Source: Gemmatimonadota bacterium (GTDB lineage: Bacteria; Latescibacterota; UBA2968). From it: a DNA stretch of 62,769 bases. A model generated the notes under the pieces. That model did not search any database. It saw only the letters and a list, made by a program, of their open reading frames with translations, and was not told the DNA's origin. The translations under genes and the position numbers were made by a program. The stretch covers positions 1 to 62,769 of the forward strand of contig JAPOXY010000020.1 in assembly GCA_026706845.1 (NCBI GenBank), given 5' to 3'. How positions within the stretch are numbered: position 1 is the first letter of the stretch; the number at the start of each line of letters is the position of its first letter. Below, in pieces: positions 17,286-26,185 of the stretch.

Positions 17286-19070
17286 TTAGCCGCTGTTCCA
17301 TCGAATATTACCCGGTTCGGGAGAAGATAGCAATATCATTCCCTGTCTGCGCGCCCAGATGTGTGCGGCTCTGGCGAGTACGGGGTGATCGGCATTTAGA
17401 TATGTTAGAGCCATTTCCTCGGTGCCATACTGATGCAGGGCCTGGACGAGCAGGGGTTCTGATTCGGATATTCCGTTTCGGATGAAGAAGGCGTGCGCGG
17501 CTGCTACGATCAGGGTGCGTTTCTGTTCCAGGGCTTGCAGGAGTTTCTGGCTCGCCCTCGGCGTGGCGATCTCTCCCAGAGCTTCGGCAGAGCGCCATTG
17601 TACTTCTGGCTCGGGATGGTCGATGTGTTCCAGAAAATAGATTTCTATTCGCAGAGTCGCTTCTCGTTCCCGCCAGTTGGTATCCAGGCGGTCCAGCACT
17701 CGCACCATTCGCCGCGCCCATATCCTTCCTTTTCCGATAATCGAGATGAGAGTATCTGCCACAGACGCATCGCCGATTGATCCCAGGGCATCGGCCGCTG
17801 CCCAGCGCACTTCGGCTGACTGATCGTTCAGCATTTTCAGCAGGGGAGCGATGGCACCGCGGTCTCCAATTTCCCCCAAGGCCTCGGTCGCAATACGCCG
17901 AACCTGTACCGATGTATCGTCTAACTGATCAGTTAGCAAAGCCGTTGCACGGGGGTCCTTCAGCACACCCAGAGTTTGTATCGTTCCCAGACGAAATACG
18001 CCTTGTTCTGCATTGGACAGGATGGCCATGAGTGGTTCGACGGCTCGTGTATCGCGCAGTTCGCCCAGTGCCAGTGCAGCAGTTGAAACGATGCCTGGAT
18101 CACGATGTTCGAGGGCTTCTACCAGTGGTTCGACGGCTCGTGTATCGCGCAGTTCGCCCAGTGCTTTTATAGCGATATACTGTACTTGCAGGTTCGGATC
18201 TTTTAGTGCCTCGAGTAAAGACGGAACGACCCGGGCGTCTCCGATCTGCCCCAGGGTCTCGATAGCCTGCATCCGTGCGATCAGGTCTCCGTTCGCCAGT
18301 TGTGCGACAAAAAAGTCCATGGTAGCACCCGCACGCGTTTTCCACTCGGCGTCTATTTCCGATAGTACCTGAACTACCTGGTAGCGCGATTGGTTTGGCG
18401 TCTTCAATCCGTCAATCAGGCGATTGATCGCCTCTTGAGCAGGTGCAGAAGTTTGCCACGATGGGTCGATGGTGTTGAGTGCCCATACCATTACCCGGCG
18501 CAGTTCTCTGTCCGCCTGCGGCAGTGCCTCAATCAGGGGTGCCAGGGCCTGTTGATTTTTTGTACGGGTAAGGGTCAGTGCGGCGACCCACCGCACATCG
18601 CGTGCCCTATCGGTCAGCGCGGTGGTCAGTGCCTGAATGGATCGGTCGCCACCTGCGGTACCCAGACTTTGAATTGCGCCCAGGCTCAGGGGCCCTTCTC
18701 GCTCTTGCGCGATTCTCAGTAAGGTTTCTACAGCCTTTTCGCCTCCGATATTGCCCAGGGCTTCGACCGCGGTCAGCCCCACCATGACATTTGGGTCGTG
18801 AACAATCGCAATCAGCGAATCCACTGCCTGCCGATCTCCCAATTTACCCAGGGCTTCGCTTGCGGCCAATCTTACCTGTGGTTCTCGGTCTTTGAGGGTT
18901 TGAATGAGAGCTGGAACCGCACGTCGGTCACCTATTTCCCCGATCTGTATCGCTGCGCGGGCACGCTCTGCAGCATTGGGATGTTCCAAAATTTGTACCC
19001 AATCGTCGGCTTTGGAAGCGCATCCCAAAAAGCTCAGAATAATTAGCCATAAACCGCTTTTAGTGATCAC
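17286..19070 (-). CDS. HEAT-repeat (PBS-lyase-type) lipoprotein
   Basis: 594 residues starting at a GTG (19070) with AGGAG six bases upstream. N-terminus MITKSGLWLIILSFLGCASK has a lipobox ending in Cys17, so it is probably membrane-anchored. The rest is about fifteen HEAT/PBS-lyase repeats of roughly 31 residues with the pattern A-L-G-E-x-x-D-x-R-A-V-x-P-L. Two neighbouring repeats (ALGELRDTRAVEPL) are nearly identical in DNA around 18026-18070 and 18121-18165. Such solenoids are protein-binding scaffolds; no catalytic domain is present. Divergently transcribed from the propeller lipoprotein at 19172. Confidence 0.82.
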   Translation of the reverse strand: MITKSGLWLIILSFLGCASKADDWVQILEHPNAAERARAAIQIGEIGDRRAVPALIQTLKDREPQVRLAASEALGKLGDRQAVDSLIAIVHDPNVMVGLTAVEALGNIGGEKAVETLLRIAQEREGPLSLGAIQSLGTAGGDRSIQALTTALTDRARDVRWVAALTLTRTKNQQALAPLIEALPQADRELRRVMVWALNTIDPSWQTSAPAQEAINRLIDGLKTPNQSRYQVVQVLSEIDAEWKTRAGATMDFFVAQLANGDLIARMQAIETLGQIGDARVVPSLLEALKDPNLQVQYIAIKALGELRDTRAVEPLVEALEHRDPGIVSTAALALGELRDTRAVEPLMAILSNAEQGVFRLGTIQTLGVLKDPRATALLTDQLDDTSVQVRRIATEALGEIGDRGAIAPLLKMLNDQSAEVRWAAADALGSIGDASVADTLISIIGKGRIWARRMVRVLDRLDTNWREREATLRIEIYFLEHIDHPEPEVQWRSAEALGEIATPRASQKLLQALEQKRTLIVAAAHAFFIRNGISESEPLLVQALHQYGTEEMALTYLNADHPVLARAAHIWARRQGMILLSSPEPGNIRWNSG

Positions 19071-19103
19071 ATACGTCTCCTGAGAAAGGCTTTGTGTCTT
19101 ATG

Positions 19104-19132
19104 TTGACAGCGACTACCCGCTGCGGTATCAT
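19104..19132 (+). promoter_or_regulatory. sigma-70-like promoter of the propeller lipoprotein
   Basis: TTGACA (19104-19109), exactly 17 bases, then TATCAT (19127-19132). The predicted transcription start near 19139 lies about 33 bases before the ATG at 19172. This also rules out the earlier in-frame ATG at 19094 as the start. Confidence 0.65.
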
Positions 19133-19171
19133 TGGGTATTCACAAACTGTTTGTCGATGAGGAATGCGTTC

Positions 19172-20164
19172 ATGAATCGATTCTTACTGGTTTGGTTGGT
19201 CTGTTTCGCGGTCGCCTGTGGTTCGTCCGATAAGGGTCTCCAGCCCGAAGATATCCCTGCGCTATCTGAGGGCGATATTTTGCTCACAGATGCCGCCCAG
19301 CGCGCGCTGTTTCGCATCCATCCCAGCACGGGAGACCGCACCGTTGTTACCAGTAGCATCGGCGGTGTTCCCCGGCAGATCGCCCGGGATGCCCATGGCG
19401 ACCTTCTGATGACTCTCTCTGGAAGCGGTCTGCCCATTGTCCTGCGGTTCGATGTCCGAACGGGCGATCTTTTTATTGTGTCTTCAGGCGGTAGCCCCAT
19501 TGATCCCAATGTCCCGATTATCGGTTCAGGTCCCGCGTTTTTGGGTCCGGTCGGCCTGGTGCGAGAAACATCTGGACAACTCCTGGTCGGCGATCAGCCA
19601 TCTGCTACTATTTTTCGCGTTGATCCCAATAGTGGCGATCGCACGGTTGTTTCTGGTCCCGGTCGAGGTGATGGCCCGCCCTTTACTGGCCGCATAAAAC
19701 AGTTTGCCCTGGATGCCAATGGCAGTCTCCTATTGGCGGTCGGCTCAGTTTCGCAGGGGGGCGAGGGACGTATTTTCCGCATTGATCCCAATAGTGGTGA
19801 CCGCGCGGTTGTCTCCGGTCCAGAAATGGGTGAGGGTCCCCGACTGATGGATCCGGAAGGGATTGTTTTGAGCACCCTTAACACTATTTTTGTCACGGAT
19901 ATCGGTCAGGCCGCTGTTATCCGAATTGATCCTATCAGTGGAGCCCGCACTATTATTTCAAGCCCTTTTACCGGCGAGGGTGAATTGCCCGATATTCCCT
20001 CTGGTCTCGCTTTTAATATCCTCGACGAGCTTCTGGTGGCAGATCGCACCGTTATCTACCGCGTGGATATCGATACTGGCGATCGTACTGTTATCTCGGC
20101 GCCAATTATTGGTCAGGGCGAACCCTTTCTTGTGGCGGATGATATTTTTGTGATTAAGAATTGA
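19172..20164 (+). CDS. beta-propeller lipoprotein with repeated IDPNSGDRTVVSG blades
   Basis: 330 residues from the ATG at 19172 (GAGGA SD). MNRFLLVWLVCFAVACGSS is a lipoprotein signal with the lipobox AVAC. The mature chain has six repeats of about 50 residues containing (F/I)R(I/V)DPNSGDRTVVSG, each preceded by a strand-turn-strand, consistent with a six-bladed NHL/SMP-30-like propeller. Function unknown; it may bind sugars or other surface ligands. The gene converges on the TPR membrane protein with one base between the stops. Confidence 0.75.
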   Translation: MNRFLLVWLVCFAVACGSSDKGLQPEDIPALSEGDILLTDAAQRALFRIHPSTGDRTVVTSSIGGVPRQIARDAHGDLLMTLSGSGLPIVLRFDVRTGDLFIVSSGGSPIDPNVPIIGSGPAFLGPVGLVRETSGQLLVGDQPSATIFRVDPNSGDRTVVSGPGRGDGPPFTGRIKQFALDANGSLLLAVGSVSQGGEGRIFRIDPNSGDRAVVSGPEMGEGPRLMDPEGIVLSTLNTIFVTDIGQAAVIRIDPISGARTIISSPFTGEGELPDIPSGLAFNILDELLVADRTVIYRVDIDTGDRTVISAPIIGQGEPFLVADDIFVIKN

Positions 20165-20165
20165 T

Positions 20166-21716
20166 TTATTTGACCTTTATGTTTTGAATCATTTGCAGGC
20201 CCTGCCGTGCGTCCGGATGGGTCGGGTCGATTTGAACCGCGCGTTCGAAATACACCTGTGCCGAGTCTGTGCGACCCTGATTGAGCAATAGCGTTCCCAA
20301 CTTCACGTGGCCGTCGTAGAACCGGGGGGCCAGCTCGATTGAGCGGCGAAATGCCGCTTCTGCACCCGCCGTATCTCGGAATCTTTCCAGGGCCATCCCC
20401 AGATCGTAATGCGCTGTGAAAAGCGTGGGTTCCAGGTCGAGGGCTTTGCGAAACTGGGCAATGGCGAGGCCGAGAAATCCCCGCCGATCCAGTGCATATC
20501 CGATTTGCAAATAGGCTTCTACATCTCCGGGAGCCAGCGCGTCGGCTGCTGCTTGCTCTCGTGCGGCCATGTCCATCCGACCATTTCCCGCATGGCGCGC
20601 CGCACGTTCCAGGTGCATCATGTAAACCGCGCACTGCTGGCTCAATGCCACTCCCGAGCGATAAACGCCCAATCCGATGCCCACAAATAATGCGACTACG
20701 CCGATGCGGAAAAGCCATTGTCTGCCCCACCAGGCGCGGCCCTGCAGGAATAAGACCGCCGCTACCGGTGTTGTGACAAAACCCGTACCGAACCCCTCAG
20801 CTACCCAGGCGATAACCGCAGAGGCCAGAATCCATGGCATTGATACTTTTGGCAATGCCATTAGACATAGCAGGGCGAGGGGGATCAGCGAAATTAACAG
20901 ATCTGGTCGTCCGCCAATGCCCACCTGCGCTACGATTATTACCGCTGTGAACAGGCCTATGCACACCCACATCAATACGTGCCGCGATCTTTGCCTGCTT
21001 TCGGCTGTTTCCACAGTTGTGGAGCCTGTACCGGTCAGTGCCAGAACGCCCAGAGTCAGGATGCTTATCCAGTGCCAGATTACAAAGGGTTGCGTAGGTA
21101 CCGCACGTGAAATCGGCTCGGAAAACAGGTGTAAAAACAGGTGAAAAAGAAATACGCCCCACAGCGCGTGCGCCCAGACCCTGCGCCGATAGGGCGTACA
21201 GAATGCCAGAAAATAGGGGATAAAGAACTCGAATCCCACCGCAAACCATTCCGCTATCCCCACAGTTGGTACACCTGCAAAGAAACGATTGTACGTCGGT
21301 ATGCTCCACAGCCACCAGCCCGCGGCTGCTGCTCCGCCTTCTACCCCATATCCCACGGCTGCCATTCCCACGCAAGTCATCCCTACAGTGGCCATTAAAT
21401 CGCCTTTAAGCGCGGGTATCCGCGCCAGCACCCGCTCGGCTAGCCACCAGCTCACATAGAGGGCAAAGATCCATCCGATTACTGCCTGTAATGACGCTGA
21501 AAATATCTGCACTACCGGTTGCGTGAATACATAGGGCATCACGCCCCCCTGCGATTCGACTGTGATCCAGTGAATCACATTTCCCCGCACGGCGCCAAAT
21601 AGAAATGCCGAGATGAAAAAGCTCAGCGCAATGCGGCGGCCCCGATGGGACCAGGCGTGCCACATCAGCAGAGCTATCGCCACAGCAGAGGGCACAAAAA
21701 GCAGAAGCGTTTTCAT
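20166..21716 (-). CDS. polytopic membrane protein with C-terminal TPR domain
   Basis: 516 residues. The first 350 or so form about nine or ten hydrophobic segments with an unusual conserved-looking stretch GVEGGAAAAGWWLWSIPTYN; the last 150 contain three or four TPRs ([58 protein letters not shown]). I do not recognise the membrane domain. A distant resemblance to carotenoid hydratase CruF-type proteins was considered because of the UbiA and desaturase neighbours but is not established. ATG preceded by GAGGAG and 13 bases from the desaturase stop; last gene of a four-gene operon. Confidence 0.65.
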   Translation of the reverse strand: MKTLLLFVPSAVAIALLMWHAWSHRGRRIALSFFISAFLFGAVRGNVIHWITVESQGGVMPYVFTQPVVQIFSASLQAVIGWIFALYVSWWLAERVLARIPALKGDLMATVGMTCVGMAAVGYGVEGGAAAAGWWLWSIPTYNRFFAGVPTVGIAEWFAVGFEFFIPYFLAFCTPYRRRVWAHALWGVFLFHLFLHLFSEPISRAVPTQPFVIWHWISILTLGVLALTGTGSTTVETAESRQRSRHVLMWVCIGLFTAVIIVAQVGIGGRPDLLISLIPLALLCLMALPKVSMPWILASAVIAWVAEGFGTGFVTTPVAAVLFLQGRAWWGRQWLFRIGVVALFVGIGLGVYRSGVALSQQCAVYMMHLERAARHAGNGRMDMAAREQAAADALAPGDVEAYLQIGYALDRRGFLGLAIAQFRKALDLEPTLFTAHYDLGMALERFRDTAGAEAAFRRSIELAPRFYDGHVKLGTLLLNQGRTDSAQVYFERAVQIDPTHPDARQGLQMIQNIKVK

Positions 21717-21729
21717 GGCTCCTCTTGTT

Positions 21730-22689
21730 TTATATTATGAGATTCGACTGCGTATGGGGTGCGTGATTTTTGATAAACCAGAGATAGAGCACCTGACTGT
21801 AGGAAAAAAATACCATCTGTTTTCGTTGAAAAAAGGGTTCCAGTTCTTTTTGCAATTTCCTCAGGTTGTAAAATGGTACGCCCGGGAAATAGTGGTGTTC
21901 CAGGTGATATGTCGAAAACAGATAGAGAAAATTCCATATCCAATTGGCTCGCATTAGCGTCGTCCAGTTGGCGATTTCATCCGGATTTATCACATAGTGC
22001 TGCCCCAACCGGTTGACCGTAAAAGCAATGGGAAAGATAAAAAATACCGGAAAAATATGCGCTTTGAAAGCAAACCACGGGTCCAGCGTCCAGAACCACG
22101 TCAGGATTCCCAGGTGCAGGATGATGCCCACTGTGCGTTCTCGTTTGATCTGGCGGCAGAGTTGCTCTGGATAGCCTTTGAAGGTTTCGGCTACTGCCCG
22201 AAAATAAATGGGGAATAGCATTGGCGTGCAGTAAAGCAGCTTGAACCAAGGCGAGTTGATGCGGGGTGACAGGTGCGCGCGTTTGGGGTCGGCGTGCGTC
22301 GAACCCAGGTGATCGTGATGGTCCAGATGCCACCGCTTGAACTGTGAAGATGCCAGCCCGGAAATCCACCCGTACACAAGCCCCAGGAGGTCGTTGAGGC
22401 GGTGTTTCTTGCGGAAAATGCACCGGTGTACGGATTCGTGTAGCAAAACGGAGAAGCTGAAAATTACGAATCCCAGGAGTACGCTTGCGGGAAACCAGGC
22501 CCAGAATGAATCGACGTGGTAAATCCAGACGGGTAGTCCCACCAGCAGTGCTGTCTGCCGGAAGGCGATCCAAAAATGTCGCCAGGGTCGCCGCTGGTGC
22601 AGGTGTGTCAACCGTTCTTTTGGTATTGCCGCCCGCAGTTCCCGGTTTAAGTCTCGCGCATGGTCGTGATATGTCAGTTCCGTCGCCAT
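21730..22689 (-). CDS. membrane fatty-acid desaturase family protein
   Basis: 319 residues from the ATG at 22689, which has GGAGG six bases upstream; upstream in-frame starts overlap the UbiA gene. The three histidine clusters of di-iron membrane desaturases/hydroxylases are present: HESVHR near 100, HLDHHDH near 138, and HLEHHYFPGVP near 270, with hydrophobic pairs between them. It would use oxygen and an electron donor to desaturate or hydroxylate a lipid chain or an isoprenoid. Its position directly after a UbiA prenyltransferase leaves both fatty-acyl and isoprenoid substrates open. Confidence 0.85.
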   Translation of the reverse strand: MATELTYHDHARDLNRELRAAIPKERLTHLHQRRPWRHFWIAFRQTALLVGLPVWIYHVDSFWAWFPASVLLGFVIFSFSVLLHESVHRCIFRKKHRLNDLLGLVYGWISGLASSQFKRWHLDHHDHLGSTHADPKRAHLSPRINSPWFKLLYCTPMLFPIYFRAVAETFKGYPEQLCRQIKRERTVGIILHLGILTWFWTLDPWFAFKAHIFPVFFIFPIAFTVNRLGQHYVINPDEIANWTTLMRANWIWNFLYLFSTYHLEHHYFPGVPFYNLRKLQKELEPFFQRKQMVFFSYSQVLYLWFIKNHAPHTQSNLII

Positions 22690-22703
22690 GGCAAACCTCC
22701 GCG

Positions 22704-23585
22704 TTAGCCGATTGCAAATACGTACACAAACCCCACATGTCCCGCCATTAATAGCAAATACATGTGTTTCCATGAAATGTGATTGGATTCAAATGTCAAA
22801 GCCTCGGGACGCTTCAACATCAACCAGCCGACATACCCGCCCCAAAGTGCCAGAAAGCCCAGCCACTGCGCGCTCGACGGCACCCATTCCCACATCGCAC
22901 CAATGGGAATGAGCGCAAAGGGCAATACCAGAAAAGGCAGTATCATCCAGGCTGCTCGCCGGGGTCCCAATAGTACGGGTAGGGTCTTCATGCCAAAGGC
23001 GCGGTCTCCTTCCACATCTGCGAAATCTTTGGTGTTGCTGGCGCCAAACACGTAGAGGCCGAATACCAGGCCCACAAACCAGGGCGCCGGATGCCATATA
23101 GGTTCCACAGCCGCCCATCCTCCTACGGGTAGTAAACATCCCCGTCCAAATCCCAGTGCCAGGCTCGAAGAGAGTGCGTGCCGTTTTAGCCGCAAGGGCG
23201 GTGCTGAATAGGCCAGTGTGAGCAATGCGCCCACCGCGAAGATGCCCAGCAGCCGGGGATGCACCAGATAGGCGAGGCCCAGGGCGATGATATAGCACGC
23301 GGTTCCCAGCAGTGCCGCCCCGTGCATGGATACGCTTCCCGAGGGCATGGGACGGATGGGTTTGTTGATCCGATCAATTTCCAGATCGCAGCACTGGTTG
23401 ATGATGTTTGATCCCGCATTCAGGATTGTAACAGCCAGCGTGCCTATTAGACCTGCTGTAGGGATCTCTCCGCCGGTAGCCATTGCCGATCCCGCGAGAA
23501 ATCCGACGGCAGGTGCCAGTAGTGTGAAGGGTCGCGCGAGTACCACAAAGGCGCGGAATCCATTTTGTTCCATAGAATTGTTCAT
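22704..23585 (-). CDS. UbiA family prenyltransferase
   Basis: 293 residues, about nine transmembrane helices. Both Asp-rich motifs of UbiA enzymes are intact: NQCCDLEIDRINKPIRP and later KDFADVEGDRAFG. These bind Mg-prenyl diphosphate. Members make quinones, chlorophyll, hemes, DGGGP lipids or carotenoid C50 chains; the N-terminus (FVVLARPFTLLAPAVGFLAG) resembles the geranylgeranylglyceryl phosphate/homogentisate branch, but the acceptor cannot be told. Start ATG overlaps the GWxTD stop by ATGA, so it is translationally coupled. Confidence 0.87.
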   Translation of the reverse strand: MNNSMEQNGFRAFVVLARPFTLLAPAVGFLAGSAMATGGEIPTAGLIGTLAVTILNAGSNIINQCCDLEIDRINKPIRPMPSGSVSMHGAALLGTACYIIALGLAYLVHPRLLGIFAVGALLTLAYSAPPLRLKRHALSSSLALGFGRGCLLPVGGWAAVEPIWHPAPWFVGLVFGLYVFGASNTKDFADVEGDRAFGMKTLPVLLGPRRAAWMILPFLVLPFALIPIGAMWEWVPSSAQWLGFLALWGGYVGWLMLKRPEALTFESNHISWKHMYLLLMAGHVGFVYVFAIG

Positions 23586-25999
23586 TCGCTTTGGGCCTTT
23601 GCTTCCACTACGTAAAAACGGGCTGTTTTGAATACTTCAATGTCGCGGTTTAGATCTTTTACGGCTACGACTACTTCGTGTTGACCGGGTGCGATATCTC
23701 CTAAATCCAGTTCTACAAAATTTTCGCTTTTCGTTTGTGTTCCCGTCTGCTCGTACCGAATTGTTACTTCCTCTCTGCTACCGCCCGATAGCATCCGGCC
23801 CAGTCCGGACAACGCGCGGATCAGTAGCGGCGTGTGATTGGCGTCCCGCACTGTATAGGCGACTTCGTAGCGCGTCTGTCCAAATGAATCGCGCAGCAAA
23901 TTGTAGATTTCAAAATAAATAAAAAGCGATGTTTCCTGGTAAAATATCCGACCCGGTGAGGGATCTACCCGGAAGCCCAATCTCACAAACTGGCCCGTGG
24001 TTCCCGAATCTACCTGAGCCACTGCGCGGGCTACCTGGACGCCGCTGACCATCAGTGTATCCCGGTTGTATGAATCTACCGGTACAGCTTTTTGATAAAC
24101 GCCCATCAAATCCGCTTCTGGGCGCCAGACTTGAACGGCGAGCATATAATCGCCCGGAGGTACGTCCATTGGAAATTCTTCCACCAGTACGGATCTGCTG
24201 CCCCGTGGTGCCATGACTTCCACATCGCCCTGTACGCGATAGACTTTTCCAGAGCGCTCGTTGATCAGGGCTACCCGCCGCTGTACCCGCGCGGTATCGC
24301 CAGCACCCTGTACATAGAGGTTGCGGGTGGGGACGCCCATAAATACCCGAATTTCTGTATTGTCGTCTGTTCCCTTAAAATCCACTGTATCAAAATGAAA
24401 ATCCAGTGGTTCGTAATAACTGATGTTATAGACCTCGGGTATATCCCGGGTGATGCGGGGCATAAAGGTGGCTGGCGAATATTCCGAGAACAGTCGCGAT
24501 ATCCGCAGTGTCTGGTCGTGCCCAACCCGTTCCAGGCGGTTTCGGTCTTCTGTGGTCAGAACGGGCGGCGGCGCGTAATCGTAACGCCCGGAGGTAAATT
24601 CGTCGGTAAATACCACTTCAATGCCTCCGCCGATGCGGGTGTAAAACCACACTTCCCACTTTACGGTCATCCCGGCAATGCCCGTTGTCACTGGTTTGTA
24701 TCCGTAAAATCCCAGGGTGTCTTCAGCCGCCATGCCCGCGCGGGCTTGCATGGAGCCTTCAAAGGGCATGCGGGGCAGGTCGTCCAGTTCGGGGTTGTCT
24801 TCGTCGATGATGTTTATAAATCGTTCTGTTCGCACTGGATATACAGGTCCCAGAAATGTGTGGTGTACACCATCGGGACCGTAGAGTCGGCGGGCGAGTT
24901 CCGTCTGGATGATCTCAACGGGTTGGGGTATGTTGAGGTTTAATGAGCGGGAAGTGGAGCGGTGGTCTGGTTCTCCGTAGCGGATATAGACTTCTCCGCG
25001 CCGGTCATAGGGGAACTGCTTTCGTCCGTAGTTTTCCCGCGCATGGAGTACCCGCCGATAGTGTTCGCACCAGCGCATCAATCCGCCACTGGCTTTCAAG
25101 GGGTCTTTTCTCAGCCAGAATCTTCGCAGGAAATCTCTCCGACGCTCTGGCGGGGTCTGCCGATAGGCCTCCGTTTCTCTGGGCGTAGCTACAATTGAGA
25201 TATCCCAGTAGAGTCCTCCCTCCTCTTCAGATAGTGTGGAAATATACTCTTCAAAAGCTATGAGCGCGTCTTCGAAATTACCCCGCTCCATGAGTATTTG
25301 GCCCAGGACCGCATAGCCTCGAGGGTCTTCCAGCCGACCCAGCAGGCGTTCGGCTTCTGCCTTTTTGCCCGATTCGGCCAGGCTGCGGATAAACAAATAG
25401 GCCGCTTCCTGGTCTTTGGGCTGGCGTTTGAGGTACTGGTCGTAATAATAAACCGCTACCTGATCCAATTTGTCGTCCTGGTAGAGTTGACCCAGTAGCA
25501 AATATCCCGGTGCGTATTCGGGGTCGATCTGAATCGCCCGTCCCGCCGCTTTTATGGCATCGCCTGTTTCTGATATTCGATAGAGGCGGGCGAGATGGTA
25601 ATACATTTTTGCCCGGGTCGAATCCAGTGCTACGGCTCTTTGCAAATGGGGGCGGGCACCCCGCCAGTCGTTTTTCAGATCCAGGTAGGCGAGCCCTGAG
25701 CCCAGGTGTGCCTCTACCCACGCCGAATCGGCCTGCACTGCTTTGCGAAATGCTTTGATAGCGTCGTCGGCCTGTTTAGATTGGAGGTGAAGCTGTCCGA
25801 TCAGGGTCAGCACCCGCGCAGGCTGGAGTTGTTGTTCGGCGATTTTTTCCAGGTCTTTGATGGCCTGTTTTAAACTGTCTTTGTGCGAGACTTTCAAGGC
25901 TCGAGCGTAAATCGACTCGGCGTCCTGGGCGTGTACCGTTCCGGCTCCGCACAGTCCGATAAAAAGGCCAAGCGCAAAATAGAAGTGATAATTTTTCAT
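23582..25999 (-). CDS. secreted TPR-GWxTD domain protein
   Basis: 805 residues from the ATG at 25999, which gives a clean signal peptide MKNYHFYFALGLFIGLCGAG ending near VHA-QDA; the earlier in-frame ATG at 26104 lies upstream of the predicted promoter. Residues 30-270 are TPRs. The GWxTD-family core follows (RRFWLRKDPLKASGG, EHYRRVLHAREN), but the name-giving pentapeptide is replaced by PYDRRGEVYIRYGEPD near 328. The C-terminal third has beta-rich Ig-like segments (YFEIYNLLRDSFGQTRYEVAY). Function of the family is unknown. First gene of the operon with UbiA, desaturase and the TPR membrane protein. Confidence 0.8.
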   Translation of the reverse strand: MKNYHFYFALGLFIGLCGAGTVHAQDAESIYARALKVSHKDSLKQAIKDLEKIAEQQLQPARVLTLIGQLHLQSKQADDAIKAFRKAVQADSAWVEAHLGSGLAYLDLKNDWRGARPHLQRAVALDSTRAKMYYHLARLYRISETGDAIKAAGRAIQIDPEYAPGYLLLGQLYQDDKLDQVAVYYYDQYLKRQPKDQEAAYLFIRSLAESGKKAEAERLLGRLEDPRGYAVLGQILMERGNFEDALIAFEEYISTLSEEEGGLYWDISIVATPRETEAYRQTPPERRRDFLRRFWLRKDPLKASGGLMRWCEHYRRVLHARENYGRKQFPYDRRGEVYIRYGEPDHRSTSRSLNLNIPQPVEIIQTELARRLYGPDGVHHTFLGPVYPVRTERFINIIDEDNPELDDLPRMPFEGSMQARAGMAAEDTLGFYGYKPVTTGIAGMTVKWEVWFYTRIGGGIEVVFTDEFTSGRYDYAPPPVLTTEDRNRLERVGHDQTLRISRLFSEYSPATFMPRITRDIPEVYNISYYEPLDFHFDTVDFKGTDDNTEIRVFMGVPTRNLYVQGAGDTARVQRRVALINERSGKVYRVQGDVEVMAPRGSRSVLVEEFPMDVPPGDYMLAVQVWRPEADLMGVYQKAVPVDSYNRDTLMVSGVQVARAVAQVDSGTTGQFVRLGFRVDPSPGRIFYQETSLFIYFEIYNLLRDSFGQTRYEVAYTVRDANHTPLLIRALSGLGRMLSGGSREEVTIRYEQTGTQTKSENFVELDLGDIAPGQHEVVVAVKDLNRDIEVFKTARFYVVEAKAQSE

Positions 26000-26045
26000 T
26001 GTGTTGTGTTCACAAGAGATGTGATTCTCCGCAAGGTGTATATAA

Positions 26046-26051
26046 AGTATA
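26046..26051 (-). promoter_or_regulatory. candidate extended -10 element for the GWxTD-UbiA operon
   Basis: Minus strand TGTTATACT, an extended -10 (TG-n-TATACT), about 45 bases upstream of the ATG at 25999. No convincing -35 is present, which is normal for extended -10 promoters. Confidence 0.4.
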
Positions 26052-26129
26052 ACAAAAAACCAAAATGGAATCGCTGTTTTTTCCAGGTGGTGGCTGATTG
26101 ACAAACGATCTCTTCAGGTAAGGCGGCAA

Positions 26130-26158
26130 TTGCATTTTTTGCATACACGCCTTAGATT
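26130..26158 (+). promoter_or_regulatory. candidate promoter of the TPR/CRTAC1 gene pair
   Basis: TTGCAT (26130-26135), 17 bases, TAGATT (26153-26158); predicted start about 20 bases before the ATG at 26186, leaving room for the CAGGAG SD. Both elements match four of six consensus bases. Confidence 0.35.
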
Positions 26159-26185
26159 GTGAATTGAACTGTCCAGGAGTTTTTC

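Noticed and set aside
20166-23585. Carotenoid C50 pathway (UbiA lycopene elongase, CruF-like hydratase)
   Set aside because: No CrtI/CrtD-type desaturase is in the window and the membrane-TPR protein only weakly recalls CruF, so the idea is not supported enough to annotate.
26098-26103. TTGACA box between 25999 and 26186
   Set aside because: No acceptable -10 element 16-18 bases downstream; the TTGCAT/TAGATT pair at 26130 fits better.
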